Position numbers and translations under genes: made by a program. 64,000 bases of DNA from Spizellomyces punctatus DAOM BR117 (taxonomy: Eukaryota > Chytridiomycota > Chytridiomycetes > Spizellomycetales > Spizellomycetaceae): NCBI RefSeq assembly GCF_000182565.1, contig NW_015971549.1, positions 557,102-621,101 of the forward strand, read 5' to 3'. Below the pieces are notes generated by a model. That model had not been told where the DNA came from and did no database searches. It saw only the letters and a program-made list of their open reading frames with translations. Below, one piece after another: positions 1-7,791 of the stretch (the stretch's first letter is position 1; every line of letters starts with the position of its first letter).

Positions 1-57
1 GTATCAGTTGAGGCAGAATCATCAGATTCATCAACGATTTGAGATGTATCAGAGTCA

Positions 58-1660
58 CTATCTGTTATTTGCGGCGGCAAGGGGGGGATGCTAGAAAAGC
101 TTTCATTTTCATCCAATATGGAAGACCATTCGCTGGCCCCCTCGTCTTCGAGATTGGGTGCGGGGTATCCAGTCAGCGAGGTGGTTGCATCCATTGGATC
201 GCTGTCAAGAGGTTCGGCCAGGGTGGAAAGATTGCTGGTGTGGTCCATGAGGAACATAGCTAAGCGGGATTCTGAGTCAGGGTCTTCACCATTTGTTGTT
301 TCCAGCTCATTTTGAGGAACGGATGGGGATGTGTCGTTTTCTGGGAAAGGATTTGTCGGGAATGGGGATTCAAGGGCCATATCTTCCGGTAAATCCATGA
401 CCATGCACGTATCACCAGTAGCTACTCGCTCCACCTCAATTGGCTCCTCGTCAACATCAAGAACACTGTCGTAATCAGTATCATCCATTCTGACGGGCTC
501 GACATCAGAATCAGAGTTGTCGCCAAAATCCTCCTGTGAAGCCTCGGACGCCGTGTCCCTCTGCTGATTAGACGTTGTATCGGGTACCGAGGGGCCAGTA
601 TCGGGTACAAGCCGTTGCCGTAGCGTTTGCAATACATCCTCGCGACGTCGTTTGAATGGGTTGCATTCATCTGGCGTGGATGACGGTATGTGTTTGAACA
701 ATGAGGGCTGAATGAAGCGGGCAACCCACCCCCTGGACGATGAAACATTAGAATAATTTTAAATGGAGACCGTGGCTATAGATATGCTGCAGTACCATTG
801 CCCGTCTACTTCGCGAGAATAAAGAGTCTCGCCAGTTTTGATGTTCCATATTCGGAGAGTGCAATCTAAAAGGGTCCCATGAATCAGATTGCTGACACCA
901 TCTTGCGGATATCGCAAACAGAATATAACACCTATAGAACATGATAGCAGGTACCTCCCACATGAACTGAAGTCAATGGCAGGAACATTATGTTCGTGTC
1001 CCACAAGCTCTCTCTTCTCAACGCCGCCGAGTGGATCGCCATCTCTGTCACTGACGAAATTGCCATGGCTTTGATAGCTTGACCTCAGATTCCATACCAT
1101 AATAGTATGCGAATTAGCCGAAACAGCGAGTAAATACGACGGTCCGTGTATCGCAATGCCCCACGCCGAGTCTCGATGCCTTTTTTGACGTGCAAAAAGA
1201 AGGCCCGTCAACCATCACACCATGAGGGCACAACTGAACAGTGTCTTGTAACGCACTGCAGTACAATTGGGTGGCGATCTAGATCTGCGGTGAACCAGAC
1301 GTGGACGAGGTGGTTGTCGTCAACTGCTACAAGGACTTCTTCGGTTCCGATTTCTCCGACTCGAATGGCATTGATCGGTCCATCATGTTCCTGGTAGTGA
1401 GAAATAAAAACGCAAAGAGTCGATTAATAAAACCTCGCAAAGCGTATGAGCTGGCCGATATTTCCCCCAAAGAAATCCTCACGCACCTCACCAGAACCAC
1501 TCTTGAGCACACGATACGGTGCAATCGAGAAGCGCTTATCGAACCGATGCGGATTACGATAGACATTGATTTGCTGATTAACGGCTACAAAGAAAACGTC
1601 GCTATCCCGTACACTGGCGGCAGTCAAGTTCATTCGCTTCACAGCAAGTTGAGTTGTCAA
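58..1660 (-). CDS. WD40-repeat protein, Crt10-like
   Basis: Minus-strand gene reconstructed as five exons: about 1660-1487, 1390-1257, 1179-932, 865-796 and 732-58. Each junction has GT/AG ends and keeps frame. Exon 2 reads HDGPINAIRVG then EEVLVAVDDNHLVHVW. Exon 3 carries SAWGIAIHGPSYLLAVSAN and the WD-type motif TIMVWNL, and exon 4 has LRIWNIKTGETL, all beta-propeller strands. The last exon is an acidic, Ser/Thr-rich tail of about 220 residues ending at the TAG at 58-60. Motif order resembles the fungal Crt10 family (in yeast linked to ribonucleotide reductase expression); that family call is from memory. The 5' end is uncertain: the first exon may be preceded by another starting with an ATG near 1717. 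WD40 assignment is firm, Crt10 assignment moderate. Confidence 0.62.
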
Positions 1661-2935
1661 TGAGATCGTGTAAACTTTTATGACTACGGCATACCCACCC
1701 AGGTTGGCGCATGGTCCAGACCACTTATGCGTTGTCCTGCATATAGATCTTCAATAACAATGGGCTGATATGGGCATGCGAGAAATGTGGGCATGACTTG
1801 CAGATCTGACCTGGGAAGCGGTGGAAGCTTGTGTTGTTGATGACGAGACGGGTTATAAACTTATGATCACGAATCGTCACGTGTTAAATAATTATAATCG
1901 CTACGATCAGCTTACGTTTACCCAACCAGAAAAGGATATGCAGGACGCTTGCAAAACGCAGCAAATTGGACGCCAATAAAAGGGAAAGGGAGCAAGCCTT
2001 TGAATGTATTCGTTGTGTGTAAATTCTAAAAAGATAGCGTATAATCGATCGACGTTAATTTAGACACGACTGGCCCTTGTCCATGCAATACACAAAGGCT
2101 CATTGGATGACTATATAATGAGAGAACCTGCATTAAAATGTACCATGTTCTTTGTCGCTCCTTACTGACAGGCAGTTGGCTGTCTGCGGAGATCCGCGTG
2201 CTACTATTCACCTTGCAGTCATCCTTATTGTTATCCAGGTATTCACCATCTCTGGCTGTCACTGTCAGGCGTTCAAAGAATCGCTAGTCATCGTTGTATC
2301 AAATCTGTCTCTCCAAAGTAATGGCAAAGATGCCTTAATTTCGATGCGATTTCCTCCGTAAAGATCATGTTCCTGCCCAGCATGTCGATTTACGTCATTC
2401 CTCACTACGTTTCGGCTTCATGTATGTCATCCTACCACAACAATATCGCCAATGGTTCTTCCGCTGAAGCGCTCATTCTGCAGCATCGAAATCAGTAATC
2501 TACCATGTCAATCGAACACCCACACTGGTTTGAAAAGTTGGCCTAGGCCCATCGTTGTGAACAATCATTTTGGATTTTTCCAGTGACCGTTATGCAAACG
2601 GAACACTTTGATTCGGTTCTACAGTACAAGGTGCTGCGCTTTCTTTTATCTAGCCTGGTCTCTCGAAAGTGAACACCGTTGGACCTTGCTCCACTCGAGA
2701 GCTGGACATCACATCACGTCGACAATTTTGGTGATCTAACGCGGGCGAGATCTTAGATACCCATCACAGAGCAATATCGCCCTCCTTGGCTGAACAAGAC
2801 GCTCACACAACCTGTCAGCGAGTAAACTTGATGCCACTTATATTATTCACATTTTTATAGCATGAGAGACCAGCCCCGCATGATTTTCTCCCCCATCCCA
2901 GATCTTTTGTGTAAGATTGTCCTATTTTACATAAT
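1661..2935. other. intergenic, no gene recognised
   Basis: About 1.3 kb between two minus-strand genes. Only short open frames are present (the longest about 78 codons) and none shows a domain or coherent splice structure. It should contain the promoter of the WD40 gene near 1.7 kb and the 3' flank of the YcnI-like gene. Confidence 0.5.
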
Positions 2936-3620
2936 TTACATCAAACCAACCATGGACCCAACGACCAACACCAATGTCCCAGCACTCACAGCCAAAGCTG
3001 AAGCAGAGCTCTTGGTCGCTTGGGCAGGTCCCATCGAAGAGTTGCTGCCACCAAAGACTGACGACGACAACAATGTTCCATTCTTCATCAAGGTGATCTT
3101 GGGAGTAGCAGTACCATTCCAGTTAGTGGTCTGACCGTTCTCGCACAACTGAGAGGTTTCAAAGTAGACGACAGATCCATCAGGTCCGTCAGGAAGGAGA
3201 GCCTGGAAACCAAAGTCCATGTAGGCGGTGTCGGGAAGGAAGCCGCCATGCCACGTGACCGTGTCGGTGGTCGTATTGACTGTGCCACCCTCGCTGACGA
3301 CGGGTTGAGGAAGAGGGCGCTGTGTGATAGCCAGTTGCCAGTTGGGGACCAATTGGGGCTTGAAGCTCGTTACGTTCTGAGGGACCTTTACGGTAACGCT
3401 GATGGTTGCGGTGTGATTGCATCCATGTGCTGCAAGTTGAAAAAAGTGAGCAAGTTTGTAGTAGACGCTTGATGGCAGATACAAAATACTTACGAACACG
3501 GAGAGCCGTCTGCACATTCTTTCCGGGCACTCCAACAGGAGGCACACATGTAACGTGTCCATGTATGCTCTGCACGGCGGCAGTAGCCAGGACAAGGAGA
3601 GTTGCGATAGTCTTGAACAT
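2936..3620 (-). CDS. secreted YcnI/DUF1775 domain protein, probable GPI anchor
   Basis: Two exons, 3620-3494 and 3429-2936, flank a 64-nt intron (GTAAGT...TTGCAG); the product is 206 aa. The N-terminus is a signal peptide ending ...SIHG, so the mature protein would begin HVTC. Domain motifs in order are RVPHGC, SVTVKVP, VPNWQL, TVTWHGG, LPDGPDG and VVYFETSQLCENG, matching the YcnI-like fold (DUF1775). In bacterial YcnI a mature N-terminal His helps form a mono-histidine copper site, and the predicted His1 here fits that. The Ser-rich C-terminus ends in a short hydrophobic stretch (GTLVLVVGSMVGLM), suggesting a GPI anchor on the cell surface or wall. Copper binding is inferred from the family. 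Start is the only ATG before the signal peptide. Confidence 0.85.
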
Positions 3621-3640
3621 GATAACTACTAAGAGGTTTC

Positions 3641-3659
3641 TGTGTGTGTGTGTGTGTGT
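3641..3659. repeat. TG dinucleotide microsatellite
   Basis: Nine TG units and a final T, just upstream of the YcnI-like start codon (3620), inside its presumed promoter or 5' leader. Confidence 0.95.
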
Positions 3660-4091
3660 TGGGATGGGCAAAGAACGCGAGGGTTTTATGCAAGTGGGCG
3701 ACTGGAGGGAGGGAGAGGGCAAAAACCCCTCGCCTTTAAATAAGCCGCGACAAGGACTCTAAAAACACTTTATGAAACGATGGAAAAGGCGCCAATCATG
3801 TTTCAATGAGGCGTTTATGCGGAGGAGATCATGACTGTGCCACCACTATCTCTCCAATCGCAAATTTCTCGCACTTTTGGGGAAAGGCAGCGTTGTGTTT
3901 TTGGGCGTACGGCGAGAGACGGGGCATGGGGGGCCACGGCGGCCGTGACAACCCCACACACTCTTGTGGAGTTTGATGATGGACAAACACGAGGGTAGAG
4001 AGGGTTTGAATGGGGAGTGCATTTTGATAAACAAGGTGACAATGGGTTTCAATCCTATTGTGGACGTGTGATGGTGAAAGTGATCCATCAC

Positions 4092-4157
4092 CTCTGTAGC
4101 CAGACAAACAGTTGCAAATTGTCGTACCTGAGCCATGCCCATTGCACAAACATTGCA
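4092..4157 (-). other. possible orphan exon with EGF-like motif
   Basis: On the minus strand an open stretch bounded by CTGCAG acceptor and a GTGATG donor-like site reads CLCNGHGSGTTICNCLSGYR. This resembles the C-x-NGHG...C-x-C-x2-GY core of EGF-like domains. No convincing flanking exons or start codon were found, so it may be a relic or chance. Confidence 0.25.
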
Positions 4158-4332
4158 CTGCAGATGCACCAAGCTATCCGGCATGCTCACTTTTGTCGGT
4201 CCTGGTTGCTCCCGAAAAGAAAAGATCATGCTGTGACAGTACATGGGTGCGTGTAGAACTAGATTCGCACCAGAGAGCACCCAATATGCAATGCCATGAT
4301 CGCAGTGACACGATGGTGATCGACCACCCCTT

Positions 4333-4474
4333 GTGGCTGGTGCTTTCATTTAACCATTTCTGACTGTTGTCGTTGCCATGTCCCTCTGAACGCAGCAGAC
4401 CAAGACGAACAAATCACGATTGCTTTCATACTGGGCAAGACGGCCACTAGGTCAAGTTTGCATGTCCCCAAGCA
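4333..4474 (+). pseudogene. decayed partial copy of the MRPS18 5' region
   Basis: This 142-bp stretch matches 7671-7849 (leader and first exon of the S18 gene) in the same orientation. Shared blocks include GTGGCTGG, CATTTAACCATTT, GTTGCCATGTC and GGCCACTAGGTCAAGTTT. The copy has a CACG in place of the ATG context (ATCACGATTGC versus GTCATGATTGC) and lacks about 37 nt, so it cannot be expressed as S18. It lies 79 bp left of the Fanzor element. Confidence 0.75.
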
Positions 4475-4553
4475 TCCTGCGCATGGGCAGATATTTATAG
4501 ATATTGTATGTAATAGTTACATTTCAGAAAAAAAGAATCCGATTGAAATCATA

Positions 4554-4584
4554 GTGCGGAGCCGGTGGACTTTGGCACTAGTAC
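4554..4584 (+). repeat. left TIR of Fanzor element 1
   Basis: 31-bp terminal inverted repeat pairing with 6857-6887. Thirty of 31 positions match; the exception is position 29 (T here, C in the right TIR read in the same sense). The same left/right difference recurs in element 2. Confidence 0.95.
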
Positions 4585-4664
4585 AGTGATTGCAACCAAT
4601 TCAATCATAATTTTACTCGATTTAGGCACATGAACTATGGTTCGATATGGTTCGATGCAAACGA

Positions 4665-4804
4665 TGCTCCACCATTGAAAAACGGGTCCAATATGTGCGG
4701 CAATAAATGATTGAATATTCTGCAGTTGCCACACGGGTCCAATATGTGCGGCAATAAATGATTGAATATTCTGCAGTTGCTCCACCATTGAAAAACGGGT
4801 CCAA
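4665..4804 (+). repeat. direct repeat array in the Fanzor 1 leader
   Basis: Imperfect tandem units start at 4665, 4727 and 4778 (the last partial). A 47-nt core (4683-4729 and 4734-4780) is identical between the first two units. The block TGCTCCACCATTGAAAAAC opens units one and three but is shortened in unit two. Element 2 has no such array at the same place, so it arose after the copies diverged. It lies between the conserved 5' segment and the TATA box. Confidence 0.9.
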
Positions 4805-4825
4805 CGTGCGCAGTTGTCATATTTC

Positions 4826-4832
4826 TATATAA
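4826..4832 (+). promoter_or_regulatory. TATA-like box of Fanzor 1
   Basis: TATATAA 66 nt upstream of the ATG at 4898, followed by a 10-nt C run. Element 2 has TATATAAG at the matching place, which supports a promoter carried within the element. Confidence 0.5.
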
Positions 4833-4897
4833 CCCCCCCCCCATATCATTCTCTGCCCATTTCCCAGGCGTTCATCCATTTTTCTATTCCAATCATC

Positions 4898-6796
4898 ATG
4901 CCACCAAACAAGAAGCAAAAACTCGACAATCGACCTACCTGTCTGCATTCATGCAACAAGACTTCCTTTGCAAAGGCTTTCTTACCTAATGAGACCTACC
5001 GGCAGCGTCTTCTAGATTACATCGCCATCATCCATCAACTCGCCGACCATGCTTCCCACGCGCTGAAATTCTATCTCCTTTCAGCACCAACCTTTCCCAC
5101 GGTAAATGAAGATACAATCGAAGGCATCCTGTATCTTCTCAACAAGGGGGAGGCTTGGCATCCAAGAAAGGAAGCGAAGAAGGCATGGCGGGATAGTTTG
5201 CTGCCATACGTTCAACGGTACTGCCAAATCGTCGGCTTCGTTCATCCAAATCTACGAGGCGAGCAGCAGTCAATCAATTACCTGACAGCGAGTATGATGA
5301 CAAACCTGAAAGTCAACGTTCAAGAGCATTTTATGACGATGCTGCTCCGATATATCAATCTACGGCTGGACGTGAAGGGACGGAAAGGGCAATTTCCTCC
5401 AAAGAGTGAAGTGCGGAAAGCTTTCTTTGCTCGGCTACGCTACTTGAAGTCGATTTTCCTTTTTGATGTCGTGCCCGAGTCACTGGATGACTTGACTGCT
5501 GAAGAGAGTGAGCTTCTAGAAGAGATGTGGTCATTGGATCTCCCATTCCTTCCCAACAATCCCCTTGCCTACGCCATTGTTGCTGATCCGATGTCATTTT
5601 TTCCCGCGTACTGCAAACTCTCTGGGCTGTATGAACGATATGGCTTCCGACGGTTCAGTGCAATACCTCTGCGCCGCTCGCTCATTCAAAGTCACGTGCG
5701 AATCGACACCATCATCCTGTACCAGCATATCCTTTGCATCACACGTCCAGAAGCAGAAGCGGTCGAAAAGGATGATCTGTGGTTGCGGGTCTGTAATCTA
5801 TGTACCAAGGCTTTTCGGTCTCGCCGCGGTATGCAGTTTGAAGGCTCGATCACGACGGATGGTACCTCGGTGTCGGTTTACTTGAAACACCCTGATGCCG
5901 ACAAGTATGGAAGGCGCGGGGGTGGGAAAAAGTCAGCAAAAACGATGGAGGCGGAGGTTAAAGCGGTATATGTGGAGAACAACTTGCCTGCTTGTCGAGC
6001 AGCAGAGAACATTGTCGTTATCGACCCAAACAAGCGCGACATTCTCTACTGCCAAGACAGCAATGGTGCGACAATGTTTCGCTACACCGCCAATCAACGC
6101 TGCAGGGAGACTGGCAGCCGGCAATTTGCAAAGAGACGAGAAGCAATGAAGAAGGAAGCGGGAATTGACCTCATAGACTCACGAATACCATCCCCCAAGA
6201 CGATGAATCTCATGGACTTCATGCGTTACCTTCTCGTTCGCCGCGCTGATTGGGATCGTCGCAAGGAGTTCTACTCCCATCCTGCCCACACGCGGTGGAA
6301 GTGGCACTCTTTCATCAATCGGCAGCGAAGTGAATCGGACCTCATAAGCAACATGCGCGACAAGTTTGGGAACTTCACCGTTGTGATGGGTGATTGGAGC
6401 GATGCCGGCCGAACTGCAAAATTTCAGACCTCATCAAAGACAAAAGGCTGGCGCATTCTGTTCAGGCGCAATCGCATCAACTGCTTCCTGATTGATGAAC
6501 ACAAGACCTCATCTGTTTGCCCTCGCTGTTTGGCCTCATACAACGACTTCCTTGAAAAGGACTTCAAACAACGACCTCATTCAAGACCTTGGCGGCGACG
6601 AGAAGGCAAGGTTGAAGATGTCCATGGCTTGCTGGGTTGTACCAACCCTAACTGTTTGCAGCAAGACTGGACGACAATGCGCTACTGGAATCGAGATACG
6701 CTGGCAACGTGCAATATGCTGACAATCGTGCAATCAATGTTGGATGGGCACGGTAGACCAGAAAGGTTCAGCAGAAGCGTTCCAGCTATAGCGTAG
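4898..6796 (+). CDS. Fanzor RNA-guided endonuclease, copy 1
   Basis: Intronless ORF of 632 aa. Start is the ATG at 4898 followed by a lysine-rich NLS-like N-terminus (PPNKKQKLD); the frame is open further upstream but offers no ATG. Family: Fanzor, the eukaryotic TnpB relatives, which cut DNA guided by an RNA made from the 3' end of their own element. Seen here: a helical N-terminal part, then RuvC-I VVIDPNKRDILYC (D376), the region around VVMGDWSDAGRT, the Fanzor-type alternative glutamate in IDEHKTSSVCPRC (E534), a zinc finger C541/C544...C581/C586, and RuvC-III YWNRDTLATCNML (D600). All catalytic positions are present, so the enzyme looks active. About 85% identical to copy 2 overall but only about 61% over residues 162-262. 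The stop codon overlaps the predicted guide-RNA region. Confidence 0.93.
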   Translation: MPPNKKQKLDNRPTCLHSCNKTSFAKAFLPNETYRQRLLDYIAIIHQLADHASHALKFYLLSAPTFPTVNEDTIEGILYLLNKGEAWHPRKEAKKAWRDSLLPYVQRYCQIVGFVHPNLRGEQQSINYLTASMMTNLKVNVQEHFMTMLLRYINLRLDVKGRKGQFPPKSEVRKAFFARLRYLKSIFLFDVVPESLDDLTAEESELLEEMWSLDLPFLPNNPLAYAIVADPMSFFPAYCKLSGLYERYGFRRFSAIPLRRSLIQSHVRIDTIILYQHILCITRPEAEAVEKDDLWLRVCNLCTKAFRSRRGMQFEGSITTDGTSVSVYLKHPDADKYGRRGGGKKSAKTMEAEVKAVYVENNLPACRAAENIVVIDPNKRDILYCQDSNGATMFRYTANQRCRETGSRQFAKRREAMKKEAGIDLIDSRIPSPKTMNLMDFMRYLLVRRADWDRRKEFYSHPAHTRWKWHSFINRQRSESDLISNMRDKFGNFTVVMGDWSDAGRTAKFQTSSKTKGWRILFRRNRINCFLIDEHKTSSVCPRCLASYNDFLEKDFKQRPHSRPWRRREGKVEDVHGLLGCTNPNCLQQDWTTMRYWNRDTLATCNMLTIVQSMLDGHGRPERFSRSVPAIA

Positions 6797-6887
6797 CGTA
6801 GATTGGTTAGATTAGCTTATCCGAACCGGTTGTCGCCGGTTCATTCCCTGGTGCGGGTGCTAGTGCCAAAGTCCACCGGCTCCGCAC
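6794..6887 (+). ncRNA. predicted fRNA (omega-RNA) scaffold of Fanzor 1
   Basis: Segment from the stop codon to the right end, strongly conserved with copy 2. It contains a 7-bp hairpin at 6823-6842 (GAACCGG/CCGGTTC with a 6-nt loop). In copy 2 the 5' arm is GAGCTGG, which still pairs through two G-T wobbles. An A-box-like sequence starts at 6794 and a degraded B-box-like one at 6838, 44 nt apart as in tRNAs. By analogy with known Fanzor and TnpB systems the RNA would run on into host DNA from 6888, giving a guide starting near TAAGTAATAGG. 5' and 3' ends of the RNA are not determinable here; the 5' end may lie inside the coding region. Confidence 0.6.
6857..6887 (-). repeat. right TIR of Fanzor element 1
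   Basis: Inverted copy of 4554-4584 ending CTCCGCAC, followed by the TA duplication at 6888-6889. Confidence 0.95.
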
Positions 6888-6908
6888 TAAGTAATAGGGG
6901 GAGGTGTT

Positions 6909-7420
6909 CTAGTCAGCAACCCTTTCAAAATCTTCAAGGGAGTACTCCTCAGTGTTCGTCATACTAACCCAACGGGATTCCTCCGGTATATGAATCATCT
7001 TCACAATATCATCTGCAAACGTAACATTAAGTTGACACTTTGCAAATCTGTTTTTTCTCCCGGCTACACGTTGGAAGATTCTGTCAATGCGTCCTATGTA
7101 TTGGGTAGGTTGGAAGTAGTCCAAGGTAACATTCTGAGCTATGCGTTAGCAACTCAGACAGATGTACAAGCCCCTTTAAAACTGGAAAATACCTTGTTAG
7201 AGGGGTCTTGAAAACCCCTTGCCGAGATTTTGAAGAGTTCTCCCATGGGTTCGACGCAAAGGCCAATATAGCTCCCCTGATGCTCGTTTTGCTTTGGTTT
7301 AAATAGCAGATACATGGTCAACGTTTTGAAAGTAGCTGGCTGAGCCATTGTCTCAGGTGACGGCTGCAGGGCACCATTTTCATCAAGAGACATGCCCTGA
7401 AACGTAGTAGATAGCGACAT
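6909..7420 (-). CDS. small protein of unknown function (149 aa)
   Basis: Two exons, 7420-7193 and 7133-6909, with a 59-nt intron (GTATTT...GCTCAG); 76 + 75 codons including stop. The N-terminus reads MSLSTTFQGMSLDENG and the C-terminus ends LEDFERVAD. I recognise no domain; there is no signal peptide or membrane segment. Middle segments such as TMYLLFKPKQNEHQGSYIG and LNVTFADDIVKMIHIPEES look like a compact beta-rich fold. Its stop codon is only 21 bp from the right end of Fanzor element 1, so the element's flanking guide sequence runs antisense into its 3' end. Frame continuity and clean splice sites favour a real gene. Confidence 0.6.
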
Positions 7421-7791
7421 TCTGAGTTGGTTGAACCGAGCGGAGTTCTCTTAGCGATCTCACACGCTGATGACTGACGGTGACCAAGCTGTATAACTGA
7501 ACGCTCCGAACGACAATGGACACAGGCTATTGAAATATCGTCCAAGCAAACTGGAAGCAGTCAATAAACAGGCTTCCAGCCGATGTTGTACCTGACGCTG
7601 GCAGACTCTCAGTGTTCTGGCAGATCAACGTAAAGACATTTCGTCCGTTTCTGAAAGCCCCAATGTTCCTGTGGCTGGCACTTCCATTTAACCATTTATT
7701 CCTTTTCTCGTTGCCATGTCAACAATTTGCCAAACGCTTTGCAAGCAGTTCATTGAGCAGGATTGTTAACTACCTTTTGGACGAACAAGTC
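7421..7791. other. intergenic between divergent genes
   Basis: Shared upstream region of the small minus-strand gene and MRPS18. The part from 7671 on is the S18 leader that is duplicated at 4333-4474. An open frame continues upstream of the S18 ATG, so a longer N-terminus from an upstream ATG at 7664 is possible. Confidence 0.5.

Larger units (their letters stand above)
4554..6887 (+). mobile_element. Fanzor-bearing DNA transposon, copy 1 (2,334 bp)
   Basis: The unit is bounded by 31-bp terminal inverted repeats (4554-4584 and 6857-6887; one mismatch) starting GTGCGGAGCC. A TA dinucleotide lies directly outside both ends (4552-4553 and 6888-6889), as for TA-targeting elements of Tc1/mariner type. 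The left flank reads CATA (4550-4553). The only gene is the Fanzor nuclease at 4898-6796; there is no transposase, so the unit is non-autonomous for transposition. A closely related copy lies at 33,816-35,952. Removing the element with one TA restores ...CATAAGTAATAGG as the empty site. Confidence 0.92.

Noticed and set aside
4665-4804. CRISPR-like direct repeats
   Set aside because: The units are tandem with no unique spacers, the genome is eukaryotic and no cas genes are present.
4814-4897. 28-residue N-terminal extension of Fanzor 1 in the same open frame
   Set aside because: It lacks an ATG, overlaps the TATA box and C run, and copy 2 begins at the ATG equivalent to 4898.
5355-5597. Antisense ORF within Fanzor 1
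   Set aside because: A shadow frame of the coding strand; the matching antisense ORF in copy 2 is not conserved in sequence.
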